From positions 2,335,501 through 2,399,500 of the forward strand of contig NZ_SAUH01000001.1 of assembly GCF_004193175.1 (NCBI RefSeq): DNA of 64,000 nucleotides, written 5' to 3'. Shown piece by piece: positions 1 to 7,927 of this stretch. Under the pieces are notes generated by a model. The model was not told the origin of the DNA. It did not search any database and worked only from the letters and a program-made list of their open reading frames with translations. The stretch's first letter is position 1. Every line of letters begins with the position of its first letter. This DNA is from Streptomyces sp. RFCAC02. Lineage in GTDB: Bacteria > Actinomycetota > Actinomycetes > Streptomycetales > Streptomycetaceae. The position numbers and the translations under genes were made by a program.

Positions 1-107
1 CGGGCGAGCTCCCGGAGCGACACTGCCCCATTGGCCCGCACCATTTCGAGGATCATCTGACGACGTTCAGCAGCGAACACGGAACTGACAGTAACCCCAA
101 CGACCAT
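1..107 (-). CDS. DeoR-family transcriptional regulator, N-terminal fragment
   Basis: Only the first 35 codons lie in the window; the gene continues beyond position 1. It reads leftward from an ATG at 107. After a short lead-in it contains AAERRQMILEMVRANG followed by AVSLRELA, the opening helices of the DeoR/GlpR winged-helix DNA-binding domain. This family usually senses phosphosugars or nucleosides through a C-terminal domain, which is not visible here. It precedes the dehydrogenase gene on the same strand, so the roughly 105 bp between 107 and 213 should carry its promoter. The assignment rests on the HTH signature alone, and the ligand is unknown. Confidence 0.75.
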   Translation of the reverse strand, partial: MVVGVTVSSVFAAERRQMILEMVRANGAVSLRELA

Positions 108-212
108 CTTGTTTCAGCAGGTTGCGGGGAATTTCCGAAGTTGTCTATACGTGCGCCGCCGGCGTGCTATGCACGACGGGCGCCCGTTTCCGCTTCGCGC
201 GCTGACCAGTGC

Positions 213-1652
213 CTACTGTTCCCCGACCGCCTTGCGGGTGTGGAGCTGGCGGGCGGCCTCGGCGATCGAGCCGGACAGAGACGGGTACACCGTGAACGCT
301 TTTGCGATCTGTTCGACGGTGAGACTGTTGTCCACCGCGATCGAAATCGGATGGATGAGTTCGCTCGCGCGGGGCGCCACCACCACGCCGCCGACCACGA
401 TCCCCGTGCCGGGGCGGCAGAACAGCTTCACGAACCCGTCCCGCACGCCCTGCATCTTCGCGCGGGGGTTGCGCAGCAGCGGCAGCTTCACCACCCGCGC
501 GTCCATGCGCCCCGCGTCGATGTCGGCCTGCGTCCAGCCGACCGTCGCGATCTCCGGGTCGGTGAAGATGTTGCCCGAGACCGTGCGCAGGTCCAGGGGC
601 GCGACCGCGTCCCCCAGGAAGTGGTACATCGCGATGCGGCCCTGCATCGCCGCCACCGACGCCAGCGCCAGCACACCCGTGCAGTCACCGGCCGCGTAGA
701 CGCCGGGGGCTGACGTGCGGGACACCTTGTCCGTCACGATGTGCCCCGAGTCGTGCAGCCGCACCCCGGCCTCCTCAAGACCGATGCCCGAGGTGTTCGG
801 GACGGCGCCGACCGCCATCAGGCAGTGCGTGCCGGAGATGACACGCCCGTCCTGCAGGCCGACCTCGACCCGGTCCCCGACGCGCCGCGCGGCGGCGGCG
901 CGGGAGCGCGACAGCACGTTCATCCCGCGCCGGCGGAACACGTCCTCCAGAACGGCGGCCGCGTCCGGGTCCTCGCCCGGCAGCACCCGGTCCCGCGACG
1001 ACACGAGCGTGACGCGCGACCCGAGCGCCTGGTACGCGCCGGCGAACTCCGCGCCCGTCACGCCGGAGCCGACGACGATCAGCTCCTCCGGCAGCTCCTT
1101 CAGGTCGTACACCTGCGTCCAGGTGAGGATGCGCTCGCCGTCCGGCCGGGCGTCCGGCAGCTCACGGGGCTGCCCGCCCGTCGCGAGGAGCACGCCGTCG
1201 GCGACCAGCTCGCTGCGCTCGCCGTCCGGCGCGGTGACGGTGACGCGGCGCGACCCGTCCGGCGCCTGGTTCGGCTCGAGGCGGCCCGTGCCGCGCAGCA
1301 GGCGCACGCCCGCCCGGGTGACGGAGGCGGTGATGTCGTGCGACTGGGCGAGGGCGAGGCGCTTCACACGGCGGTTGACCCGGCCGAGGTCGACTCCTAT
1401 CCCGCGCACCTCGTCGCCGATGCCGTCGCCGTCGTGGTCGATCTCGATGCCCAGCTCCTCGTGCGAGGAGTCGAAGCTCGTCATCACCTCGGCGGTCGCG
1501 ATCAGCGTCTTCGACGGCACGCAGTCGGTGAGGACGGACGCGCCGCCGAGGCCGTCCCGGTCCACCACCGTCACCTCCGCCCCGAGCTGCGCGGCCACCA
1601 GTGCCGCCTCGTAGCCGCCAGGTCCGCCGCCGATGATCACGATCCGAGTCAC
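213..1652 (-). CDS. Flavin NAD(P)H-quinone dehydrogenase (LpdA-like)
   Basis: A 479-residue protein of the pyridine nucleotide-disulfide oxidoreductase family. The N-terminus has the FAD-binding GGGPGGYEAA motif, a central NAD(P)-binding VVGSGVTGAEFA, the FAD motif GVYAAGDCTG and a C-terminal dimerisation domain. The usual redox pair (CxxxxC) is altered: the segment reads GGASVLTDCVPSK, so the first cysteine is replaced and no disulfide can form. This matches the NAD(P)H:quinone dehydrogenases related to mycobacterial LpdA rather than true dihydrolipoamide dehydrogenases. A GTG at 1652 was chosen because GGAGGG lies just upstream and the FAD motif follows at once; an ATG 13 codons further upstream lacks this. 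Confidence 0.85.
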   Translation of the reverse strand: MTRIVIIGGGPGGYEAALVAAQLGAEVTVVDRDGLGGASVLTDCVPSKTLIATAEVMTSFDSSHEELGIEIDHDGDGIGDEVRGIGVDLGRVNRRVKRLALAQSHDITASVTRAGVRLLRGTGRLEPNQAPDGSRRVTVTAPDGERSELVADGVLLATGGQPRELPDARPDGERILTWTQVYDLKELPEELIVVGSGVTGAEFAGAYQALGSRVTLVSSRDRVLPGEDPDAAAVLEDVFRRRGMNVLSRSRAAAARRVGDRVEVGLQDGRVISGTHCLMAVGAVPNTSGIGLEEAGVRLHDSGHIVTDKVSRTSAPGVYAAGDCTGVLALASVAAMQGRIAMYHFLGDAVAPLDLRTVSGNIFTDPEIATVGWTQADIDAGRMDARVVKLPLLRNPRAKMQGVRDGFVKLFCRPGTGIVVGGVVVAPRASELIHPISIAVDNSLTVEQIAKAFTVYPSLSGSIAEAARQLHTRKAVGEQ

Positions 1653-1746
1653 GCCCTCCAGTGTCGCGCACGACGCGCCGGAACCCGGCACGGCCCCGGC
1701 GCGAACCTCGGCGGGTCACCCGCGCCTCTCCCGTACGCTCGGTCCC

Positions 1747-2184
1747 ATGTCGCTCTACGCCGCATACGCCGGAAACCTCGATCCCCGGCTGATGTCCCGC
1801 CGCGCACCGCACTCGCCGCTGCGCAGCACCGGCTGGCTCACCGGCTGGCGGCTCACCTTCGGCGGTGAGGAGATGGGCTGGGAGGGCGCCCTCGCCACGC
1901 TCGTGGAGTCCCCGGTGTCGGACGTGTTCGTCGCGCTCTACGACATCGCGCCCGCCGACGAGGAGGCGATGGACCGGTGGGAGGGCGTCGGGCTCGGCAT
2001 CTACCGGCGCACCCGCGTACGGGTCGCCACCCTGGAGGGGGACGAACCGGCGTGGGCGTACGTCCTCAACGGGTACGAGGGCGGCCTGCCGTCCGCGCGC
2101 TACCTCGGGGAGATCGCCGACGCCGCCGAATCGGCCGGCGCCCCGCACGACTATGTGATGGAACTGCGCAAGCGCCCCTGCTGA
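1747..2184 (+). CDS. Gamma-glutamylcyclotransferase-like protein
   Basis: A 145-residue protein of the GGCT-like (AIG2/BtrG-like) fold. The start MSLYAAYAGNLD contains the YxxNL-type substrate-binding signature expected at the very N-terminus, which is why the ATG at 1747 is preferred over in-frame starts upstream. Proteins of this family release 5-oxoproline from gamma-glutamyl amines or remove gamma-glutamyl protecting groups. Its physiological substrate is not known. It is divergent from the dehydrogenase gene and followed by purine nucleoside phosphorylase, with 134 bp of intergenic sequence between them. Confidence 0.8.
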   Translation: MSLYAAYAGNLDPRLMSRRAPHSPLRSTGWLTGWRLTFGGEEMGWEGALATLVESPVSDVFVALYDIAPADEEAMDRWEGVGLGIYRRTRVRVATLEGDEPAWAYVLNGYEGGLPSARYLGEIADAAESAGAPHDYVMELRKRPC

Positions 2185-2282
2185 GCGGCCCCGCACGCCC
2201 CCGGCGTCCACACCTTCCACAGGGCGGGAACCTCGCGCGCACGCGGCGACGCGTCGAGACCGAACCGTGCCCGGGGACCCCT

Positions 2283-2294
2283 CTACGCGCGTAG
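2283..2294. promoter_or_regulatory. Perfect 12-bp palindrome upstream of purine nucleoside phosphorylase
   Basis: CTACGCGCGTAG is a perfect palindrome 25 bp before the GTG start of the phosphorylase gene, and a second small palindrome AACCGGTT follows at about 2300. The position suits an operator. No regulator is known to me for this exact sequence, so binding is inference. Confidence 0.3.
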
Positions 2295-2318
2295 GCATCA
2301 ACCGGTTAGGCTCAGCGC

Positions 2319-3116
2319 GTGAACGCATCGCAGAGTGAGCTGACGGCCGGCGCCGCCGCACGGATCCGGGAGCTGACCGGTGTCCCGTGCCACGACGTCG
2401 CGCTCGTCATGGGCTCGGGCTGGGCCTCGGCCGCCGGGGAACTGGGAGAGCCGCAGGCCGAGTTCGACTTCACCGAACTGCCCGGCTTCCCGCCCCCCAC
2501 CGTCGAGGGCCACGCCGGGAAGCTCCGCTCCTACCGGGTCGGCGCGAAGAACGCCCTCGTCTTCCTCGGCCGCACCCACGCCTACGAGGGCCACGGCGTC
2601 GCCGCCGTCGCCCACGGCGTGCGCACCGCCGTCGCCGCCGGCTGCGGGACCGTCGTCCTCACCAATAGCTGCGGCGGCCTGCGCGAGGGCATGCGGGTGG
2701 GGCAGCCCGTCCTCATCGGCGATCACATCAACCTCACCGCCACCTCCCCCATCGAGGGCGCGCGGTTCGTGGACCTCACCGACCTGTACTCGCCGCGCCT
2801 GCGGGCGCTGTGCCGGGAGATCGACCCGAGCCTGGAGGAGGGCGTGTACGTCCAGTTCCCCGGGCCGCACTACGAGACGCCCGCCGAGATCCGCATGGTG
2901 CGGGCGATCGGCGGCGACCTGGTGGGCATGTCGACCGTCCTGGAGGCCATCGCGGCCCGGGAGGCGGGCGCCGAGGTGCTGGGCGTCTCGCTGGTCACGA
3001 ACCTCGCGGCCGGCATCACCGGCGAGCCGCTGAACCACGAGGAGGTCCTCCAGGCGGGCCGCGACTCGGCGGCGCGCATGGGGGCGCTGCTGGCGCGCGT
3101 GCTGGACCGTATCTGA
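2319..3116 (+). CDS. Purine nucleoside phosphorylase
   Basis: A 265-residue cytosolic enzyme that cleaves purine nucleosides with phosphate to give the free base and (deoxy)ribose 1-phosphate in purine salvage. Family marks are [12 protein letters not shown] at the N-terminus (phosphate loop), GRTHAYEGH, the base-site segment VLTNSCGGL, and [12 protein letters not shown] leading to GMSTVLEA. The layout and size match the trimeric PNP-I (XapA/DeoD-2) family. It starts with a GTG. The phosphosugar mutase gene follows after 11 bp and probably shares its transcript, which fits conversion of ribose 1-phosphate. Confidence 0.92.
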   Translation: MNASQSELTAGAAARIRELTGVPCHDVALVMGSGWASAAGELGEPQAEFDFTELPGFPPPTVEGHAGKLRSYRVGAKNALVFLGRTHAYEGHGVAAVAHGVRTAVAAGCGTVVLTNSCGGLREGMRVGQPVLIGDHINLTATSPIEGARFVDLTDLYSPRLRALCREIDPSLEEGVYVQFPGPHYETPAEIRMVRAIGGDLVGMSTVLEAIAAREAGAEVLGVSLVTNLAAGITGEPLNHEEVLQAGRDSAARMGALLARVLDRI

Positions 3117-3127
3117 GGATCGATGCC

Positions 3128-4816
3128 ATGACCGACCACGACGACGCCACGCCCGGCGCCACCGCCGACCTCACCGCCCGCGCCCGCGCCTGGCTCGCGG
3201 AGGACCCCGACCCCGCCACGCGCGCCGAGCTGGCCGCGCTCATCGACGCCGGCGACACCGACGCGCTGGCCGAACGGTTCGCCGGCACCCTCCAGTTCGG
3301 CACGGCGGGGCTGCGCGGCGAGATGGGCGCGGGACCGATGCGCATGAACCGCGCCGTCGTCATCCGCGCGGCCGCCGGGCTGTGCGCCCACCTGCGGGAG
3401 ACGGCGGGCGGCGGCGGGCTCGTCGTCATCGGGTACGACGCCCGGCACCGCAGCGCCGACTTCGCGCGCGACACGGCCGCCGTCGTCACGGGCGCCGGGC
3501 TGCGCGCCGCGCTGCTGCCGCGTCCGCTGCCGACGCCGGTGCTGGCGTTCGCGATCCGGCACCTCGGCGCGGTCGCCGGCGTCATGGTCACGGCCAGCCA
3601 CAACCCGCCCCGGGACAACGGCTACAAGGTCTACCTCGGCGACGGCAGCCAGATCGTGCCGCCGTCGGACGAGCTGATCGCCGCGCGCATCGCGGCGGTC
3701 GGTGCCCTGGCGGACGTGCCGCGCCCCGACGCCGGCTGGGACGTCCTCGGCGAGGACGTCGTCGACGCGTACCTCGCGCGCAGCGGCGCGGCCCTGGCGG
3801 ACGACGGCCCCCGGTCCGTCTCCGTGGTGTACACGCCGATGCACGGCGTGGGACGGCCGGTGCTGCGGGCCGCGTTCGGGCTGGCCGGTTTCCCGGCGCC
3901 CGTGGACGTCGCCGAACAGGCCGACGCCGACCCGGACTTCCCGACCGTCGCGTTCCCGAACCCGGAGGAGCCGGGCGCGATGGACCTGGCGTTCGCGACG
4001 GCGCGCGCGGTGTCCCCCGACCTGGTGATCGCCAACGACCCGGACGCCGACCGCTGCGCCGCCGGCGTCCCCGACCCGGCGGCGGACGGCGGCTGGCGGA
4101 TGCTGCGCGGCGACGAGGTGGGCGCGCTGCTCGCCGACCACCTCGTGGCGCGCGGCGCGCGGGGGCGGTTCGCCGCGTCGATCGTGTCGTCGTCCCTGAC
4201 GGGCCGTATCGCGGCGGCCGCCGGGCTGCCCTACGAGGAGACGCTGACGGGCTTCAAGTGGCTCGGCCGCGTCCCCGGCCTCGCCTACGGGTACGAGGAG
4301 GCGCTCGGCTACTGCGTCGACCCGGAGGGAGTCCGCGACAAGGACGGCGTCACGGCGGCGCTGCTGCTCGCCGAGCTGGCGGCCGGCGAGAAGGCGCGCG
4401 GCCGTACGCTGCTCGACCGTCTGGACGACATCGCCGTGACGCACGGCCTGCACGCGACCGACCAGCTCTCCGTCCGCGTCGCGGACCTGTCCGTCATCGC
4501 GGACGCGATGCGGCGGCTGCGCGCGGCGCCGCCGGCCGAACTGGGCGGTCTCGCCGTGGAGTCGGCGGAGGACCTGGCCGAGGGCACGCCCGGGCTGCCG
4601 CCCACCGACGGCCTGCGCTACCGCCTCGCCGGGCGTCCGGGCGTGACGTCGGCCCGCGTCGTGGTCCGGCCGAGCGGCACGGAACCGAAGCTGAAGTGCT
4701 ACCTGGAGGCCGTCCTGCCGGTCGCCGACCGCACCGCCCTCCCGGCCGCGCGGACGGCGGCGGCGGACCTGCTGACCATCCTGAAGGCCGACCTGTCGGC
4801 CGCCGCGGGGCTCTGA
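3128..4816 (+). CDS. Phosphosugar mutase (phosphomannomutase/phosphoglucomutase family)
   Basis: A 562-residue alpha-D-phosphohexomutase that should move phosphate between C1 and C6 (or C5 of pentoses). Visible motifs in order are the N-terminal FGTAGLRGEMG, the catalytic phosphoserine loop TASHNPPRDNGYK, the metal-binding DPDADRC, the sugar-binding GFKWLGR with GYEEALGY, and the phosphate-binding RPSGTEPKLK. All are intact. Its place directly after purine nucleoside phosphorylase suggests ribose 1-phosphate to ribose 5-phosphate conversion, but hexose activity cannot be excluded. A 13-bp perfect hairpin follows at 4841. Confidence 0.9.
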   Translation: MTDHDDATPGATADLTARARAWLAEDPDPATRAELAALIDAGDTDALAERFAGTLQFGTAGLRGEMGAGPMRMNRAVVIRAAAGLCAHLRETAGGGGLVVIGYDARHRSADFARDTAAVVTGAGLRAALLPRPLPTPVLAFAIRHLGAVAGVMVTASHNPPRDNGYKVYLGDGSQIVPPSDELIAARIAAVGALADVPRPDAGWDVLGEDVVDAYLARSGAALADDGPRSVSVVYTPMHGVGRPVLRAAFGLAGFPAPVDVAEQADADPDFPTVAFPNPEEPGAMDLAFATARAVSPDLVIANDPDADRCAAGVPDPAADGGWRMLRGDEVGALLADHLVARGARGRFAASIVSSSLTGRIAAAAGLPYEETLTGFKWLGRVPGLAYGYEEALGYCVDPEGVRDKDGVTAALLLAELAAGEKARGRTLLDRLDDIAVTHGLHATDQLSVRVADLSVIADAMRRLRAAPPAELGGLAVESAEDLAEGTPGLPPTDGLRYRLAGRPGVTSARVVVRPSGTEPKLKCYLEAVLPVADRTALPAARTAAADLLTILKADLSAAAGL

Positions 4817-4840
4817 GCCCGGCGGTCCCCGGCGCCTCGT

Positions 4841-4872
4841 CCGGCCGGTCGCGCACGCCCGCGACCGGCCGG
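4841..4872 (+). terminator. Hairpin terminator after the phosphosugar mutase gene
   Basis: CCGGCCGGTCGCG (4841-4853) pairs perfectly with 4860-4872 around a 6-nt loop. There is no T-run, as is common in Streptomyces. It separates the housekeeping block from the biosynthetic cluster. The rest of 4873-5074 holds no gene that I can support; it should contain the promoter of the cluster's first genes. Confidence 0.6.
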
Positions 4873-5074
4873 GACCAGGACGCGGGGCGGTGCGCACCCG
4901 GCCTCCGGGCCCCGACGCACTGAAGACAATGCGGTGACCCCTGGGCTACGCTGAGCCCGCACTCGCCCGGGCCTCGAAGGCCGCGTTCCGCCATGCGTCC
5001 ATTTCCCTTCCGACGCAGGCCGATGGATTGTTCCGCACCAGCAATGTCCGACCGACTTTCGGGGAGACATCACC

Positions 5075-5242
5075 ATGCCGAACTCCTTCTCCCGTTTTCT
5101 GAACGACGAGGAACTGAAGAAAGTGCGCGAGCTCTACCTGGCCTCCCTTCAGGAAGCCGAGCAGGACAAGAGCGAAGACCAGCAGGAGAAACAGGAGAAG
5201 CAGGCGGGCTCCGGCTCCGCCGAGACCACGACCGAGGTCTGA
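5075..5242 (+). CDS. Small acidic/glutamine-rich protein of unknown function
   Basis: A 55-residue reading frame from ATG at 5075, with GGGGAGA upstream. The N-terminal half (FLNDEELKKVRELYLASL) looks like an amphipathic helix, and the rest is rich in Gln, Glu and Lys before a disordered GSGSAETTTEV tail. It has no cysteine, signal peptide or membrane segment. Four bases separate its stop from the PhyH gene, so the two are probably co-translated. Its base composition is visibly less GC-rich than its neighbours. I do not recognise a family. It lacks the zinc knuckle and EDWGE tail of LysW-type amino-group carriers, and it has no Ser-containing carrier motif. Confidence 0.7.
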   Translation: MPNSFSRFLNDEELKKVRELYLASLQEAEQDKSEDQQEKQEKQAGSGSAETTTEV

Positions 5243-5246
5243 TCCC

Positions 5247-5987
5247 GTGAATCTTCCCGCCAGCCGCACTCTCGCCGACTACGACACCGAGACGCTCGCC
5301 GCCCGTTACGCGAAGGACGGCGTCGCGACAGTAGGCCCCCTGCTGAGTCCCGAGGAAGTGGCGGACGTCCGCTTCCACGTCTCCCGCTACAACCGCTATG
5401 TGATTCCCAATCTCCCGCAGGCGGTCCGCGACAAAACCGTGCGGTACGAGGACGACGGTGTCTCGCTGCGCAGTTGCTATTTCATGGACCAGGTCGACGA
5501 GTATTTCAACGCGCTCGGGAATCTGCCCTTCTTCAAGAAACTGGTCGCCGCGATCGTCGGCTACGAGCCCGAGCTGTACGTCGTGGAGACCTTCAACAAG
5601 TACGCCCGGGTCGGCTCCAGCGTCGCGCCCCACCAGGACTGCGTGTTCCTGCCGGTGGAGCCGATGGACGTGGTGCACCTGTGGGTCGCCCTCGACGACG
5701 CCACGGAGGAGAACGGGGCGGTGAAGTACTGGCCCGGGTCGCACCTGGGCGGTCTGCTGCCGCACGTGCCCGCGCCGTTCGGGCTCAAGGTGCGCGAGGA
5801 CCTGGTCGACACCGACGACGAGAACACGGTGCGCGCCGTGCTGCCGGCCGGGTCGGCGGCCATCCACAGCGGTCTCGTGGTGCACGACAGCCCGCCGAAC
5901 CGCACCGACCGGCCGCGCCTCGGCATGCTGCTCGGCTACCGCGGCGCCCACACCCGGCACCTCCTGGACCAGGACTGGGGAAGCTGA
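5247..5987 (+). CDS. Phytanoyl-CoA dioxygenase (PhyH) family hydroxylase
   Basis: A 246-residue non-haem iron(II)/2-oxoglutarate-dependent oxygenase. The iron-binding HxD is visible in VAPHQDCVF, the distal histidine in AIHSGLVVHDSPPN, and the arginine for 2-oxoglutarate in the following NRTDRPRLGM. GAVKYWPGSHLGG is a typical core strand of PhyH enzymes from biosynthetic clusters, which hydroxylate amino acids or carrier-bound substrates. It starts with a GTG and has no signal peptide. It sits between the 55-residue gene and the DXS-like gene at the head of the cluster. The substrate is unknown; a hydroxylated amino-acid building block is the likeliest guess. Confidence 0.85.
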   Translation: MNLPASRTLADYDTETLAARYAKDGVATVGPLLSPEEVADVRFHVSRYNRYVIPNLPQAVRDKTVRYEDDGVSLRSCYFMDQVDEYFNALGNLPFFKKLVAAIVGYEPELYVVETFNKYARVGSSVAPHQDCVFLPVEPMDVVHLWVALDDATEENGAVKYWPGSHLGGLLPHVPAPFGLKVREDLVDTDDENTVRAVLPAGSAAIHSGLVVHDSPPNRTDRPRLGMLLGYRGAHTRHLLDQDWGS

Positions 5988-6046
5988 CCCCGCCGAAGCA
6001 CCGATCACCGCTGTCCATCGACTCGGCGCCCGGAGGCTCGAAAACC

Positions 6047-7837
6047 ATGACCGCCCTTGACGCGTGGACGCCCGACGGCCTGCGCCGGCTGGATCCGGAG
6101 GAGCTGCCCGGCACGGCGGCGCGGATGCGCGAACTGCTCGTCCGCAGCGTCTCCGCCAACGGCGGCCACCTGGGATCGAACCTCGGCGTCGTCGAGCTGA
6201 CGATCGCCCTGCACCGGGTTTTCCGCAGCCCCGACGACGTCATCCTGTGGGACACGGGCCACCAGGCGTACGTGCACAAGATGGTGACCGGCCGGGCCGG
6301 GGCCTTCGGGTCGCTGCGCGCGCTGGACGGGCTGTCCGGCTACCCCAGCCGGGCCGAGAGCCCGCACGACTGGGTGGAGAACTCGCACGCCGGGACGTCG
6401 CTCTCCTACGCCGCCGGGCTCGCCACCGCGTTCGCGGCGCGTCCGGCCGGCCGGCGCCGGCGGGTGGTGTCCGTGACCGGCGACGGTTCGCTCACCACGG
6501 GCATGGCCCTGGAGGCCCTGAACGACATCGGCGACCGCGGGCTCGACGTCACCATCGTGCTGAACGACAACGCCCGCAGCTACGCGCCCACCACCGGCGC
6601 GCTGGCCCGGCACCTGCGGGAGTTCGAGGCGGGCGTCGCGCCCGGCGTCTTCGAGGCGCTGGGCATCCGCTACCTCGGACCCGTCGACGGCCACGACGCG
6701 AGCGCCCTGGAGAAGGTCCTCGCCGACGCCCGCGCCGAGCGCGGTCCCCTGCTGGTGCACGTCAGGACCCGGAAGGGCCACGGTTACCGGCCCGCCGCCG
6801 AGGACCGCACCGAGCACATGCACGGCGTGGGACCGTTCGACGCGGCCACCGGACGCCAGTACGCCCTGCCGCCGGGCCGGGTGCCGGCCGGCTCGGTCCT
6901 CGGCCCCGCTCTCGTGGAACTCGCCGACGCCGACCCGGACCTGGTGGTGATCACGCCGGCCATGGGCGGCCCGTCGGGGCTCGACGTCTTCCAGGAGCGC
7001 CACCCCGGCCGCTTCCACGACGTCGGGATCGCGGAGCAGCACGCCGCTGGGCTCGCCGCGGGGCTCGCCATGGCGGGCCGGCGCCCGGTGCTGTCCATCC
7101 ACTCGTCCTTCCTCAACCGGGCGCAGGACCAGCTCCTGTTCGACATCGGGCTGCACCGGCTGCCCGTCGTGGTGGTCATCGACCGGGCCGGGATCACCGG
7201 CGGCGACGGCGCGTCCCACCACGGGCTCGGGGACCTGGCGCTGCTGCGCCAGATCCCCGGCATGGCGATCGCGACCCCGTCGACGGCCGCCGAGCTGCGG
7301 GGCCTGCTGAAGGCCGCGGTCCGGCACCCGGGTCCGGTGGCCATCAGGCACGGGAAGGCGATCGACGACTCCGGGCCGCCGGGAGACGGCGGCGACGGCG
7401 ACGCGGACATGACCGCCTGGCCGGTCGAACCGGCCCCCGGCGGCGTCCTGGTCATCGGCGCCGGCGACCTGCTGGCCTGCGCGACGGAGGTGGCCGCCCG
7501 GCTGCGTGCCGCCGGCGTGCCGGCCGGGCCGGCGAACGCCCGCTGGATCGAACCGCTCGACGAGCGGCTGCCCGCCCTGGCCGCGGAGCACCGTCTGGTC
7601 GCCGTGATCGAGGACCACTGGAGCCGCGGCGGTCTCGGCTCCGCGGTGCGCGAGCGCCTCGCCGACGAGGACGTCGCCACCCCGGTACGGGTGTTCGCGG
7701 TGCCCCACGACTACCTGCCGCACGGCTCCGTACCGGAGCTGCGGGCCGCCTGCGGGCTCACCCCCGAGCGGATCACCGCCGATCTGCTGGCCCGCTGGAC
7801 GGCACAGTCGGCGGGCGCCCCCCGCCCCCGGGGATGA
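6047..7837 (+). CDS. 1-Deoxy-D-xylulose-5-phosphate synthase-like ThDP enzyme
   Basis: A 596-residue thiamine-diphosphate enzyme of the DXS family, slightly shorter than the 620-650 residues of housekeeping DXS. Signatures are GGHLGSNLGVVELTIALH, LWDTGHQAYVHKMVTGR, the ThDP/Mg loop beginning GDGSLTTGMALEALND and ending LNDN, and the catalytic glutamate segment DVGIAEQHAAG. DXS condenses pyruvate and glyceraldehyde 3-phosphate for isoprenoid, thiamine and pyridoxal synthesis. No terpene gene is nearby, so this copy may instead perform an acyloin-type condensation to make a building block, or raise precursor supply. The ATG at 6047 has GGAGG upstream. The family call is firm; the role is inference. 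Confidence 0.85.
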   Translation: MTALDAWTPDGLRRLDPEELPGTAARMRELLVRSVSANGGHLGSNLGVVELTIALHRVFRSPDDVILWDTGHQAYVHKMVTGRAGAFGSLRALDGLSGYPSRAESPHDWVENSHAGTSLSYAAGLATAFAARPAGRRRRVVSVTGDGSLTTGMALEALNDIGDRGLDVTIVLNDNARSYAPTTGALARHLREFEAGVAPGVFEALGIRYLGPVDGHDASALEKVLADARAERGPLLVHVRTRKGHGYRPAAEDRTEHMHGVGPFDAATGRQYALPPGRVPAGSVLGPALVELADADPDLVVITPAMGGPSGLDVFQERHPGRFHDVGIAEQHAAGLAAGLAMAGRRPVLSIHSSFLNRAQDQLLFDIGLHRLPVVVVIDRAGITGGDGASHHGLGDLALLRQIPGMAIATPSTAAELRGLLKAAVRHPGPVAIRHGKAIDDSGPPGDGGDGDADMTAWPVEPAPGGVLVIGAGDLLACATEVAARLRAAGVPAGPANARWIEPLDERLPALAAEHRLVAVIEDHWSRGGLGSAVRERLADEDVATPVRVFAVPHDYLPHGSVPELRAACGLTPERITADLLARWTAQSAGAPRPRG

Positions 7838-7927
7838 CGTCAGCCACCGCCACCACCACCGCCGGGAAGCCGAAGGCGCCTCACCGGCCCGGCCCCTCCT
7901 GACCGTGCTCCGACGGGAGACCCACCG

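Noticed and set aside
4817..5074. Left attachment repeat matching the tRNA-Lys 3' end
   Set aside because: I compared the tRNA 3' segment with this gap and found no stretch that matches; no integrase gene is in the window.
5075..5242. Small protein as a LysW-type amino-group carrier
   Set aside because: It lacks the zinc-binding cysteines and the terminal EDWGE-type tail; it ends TTTEV.
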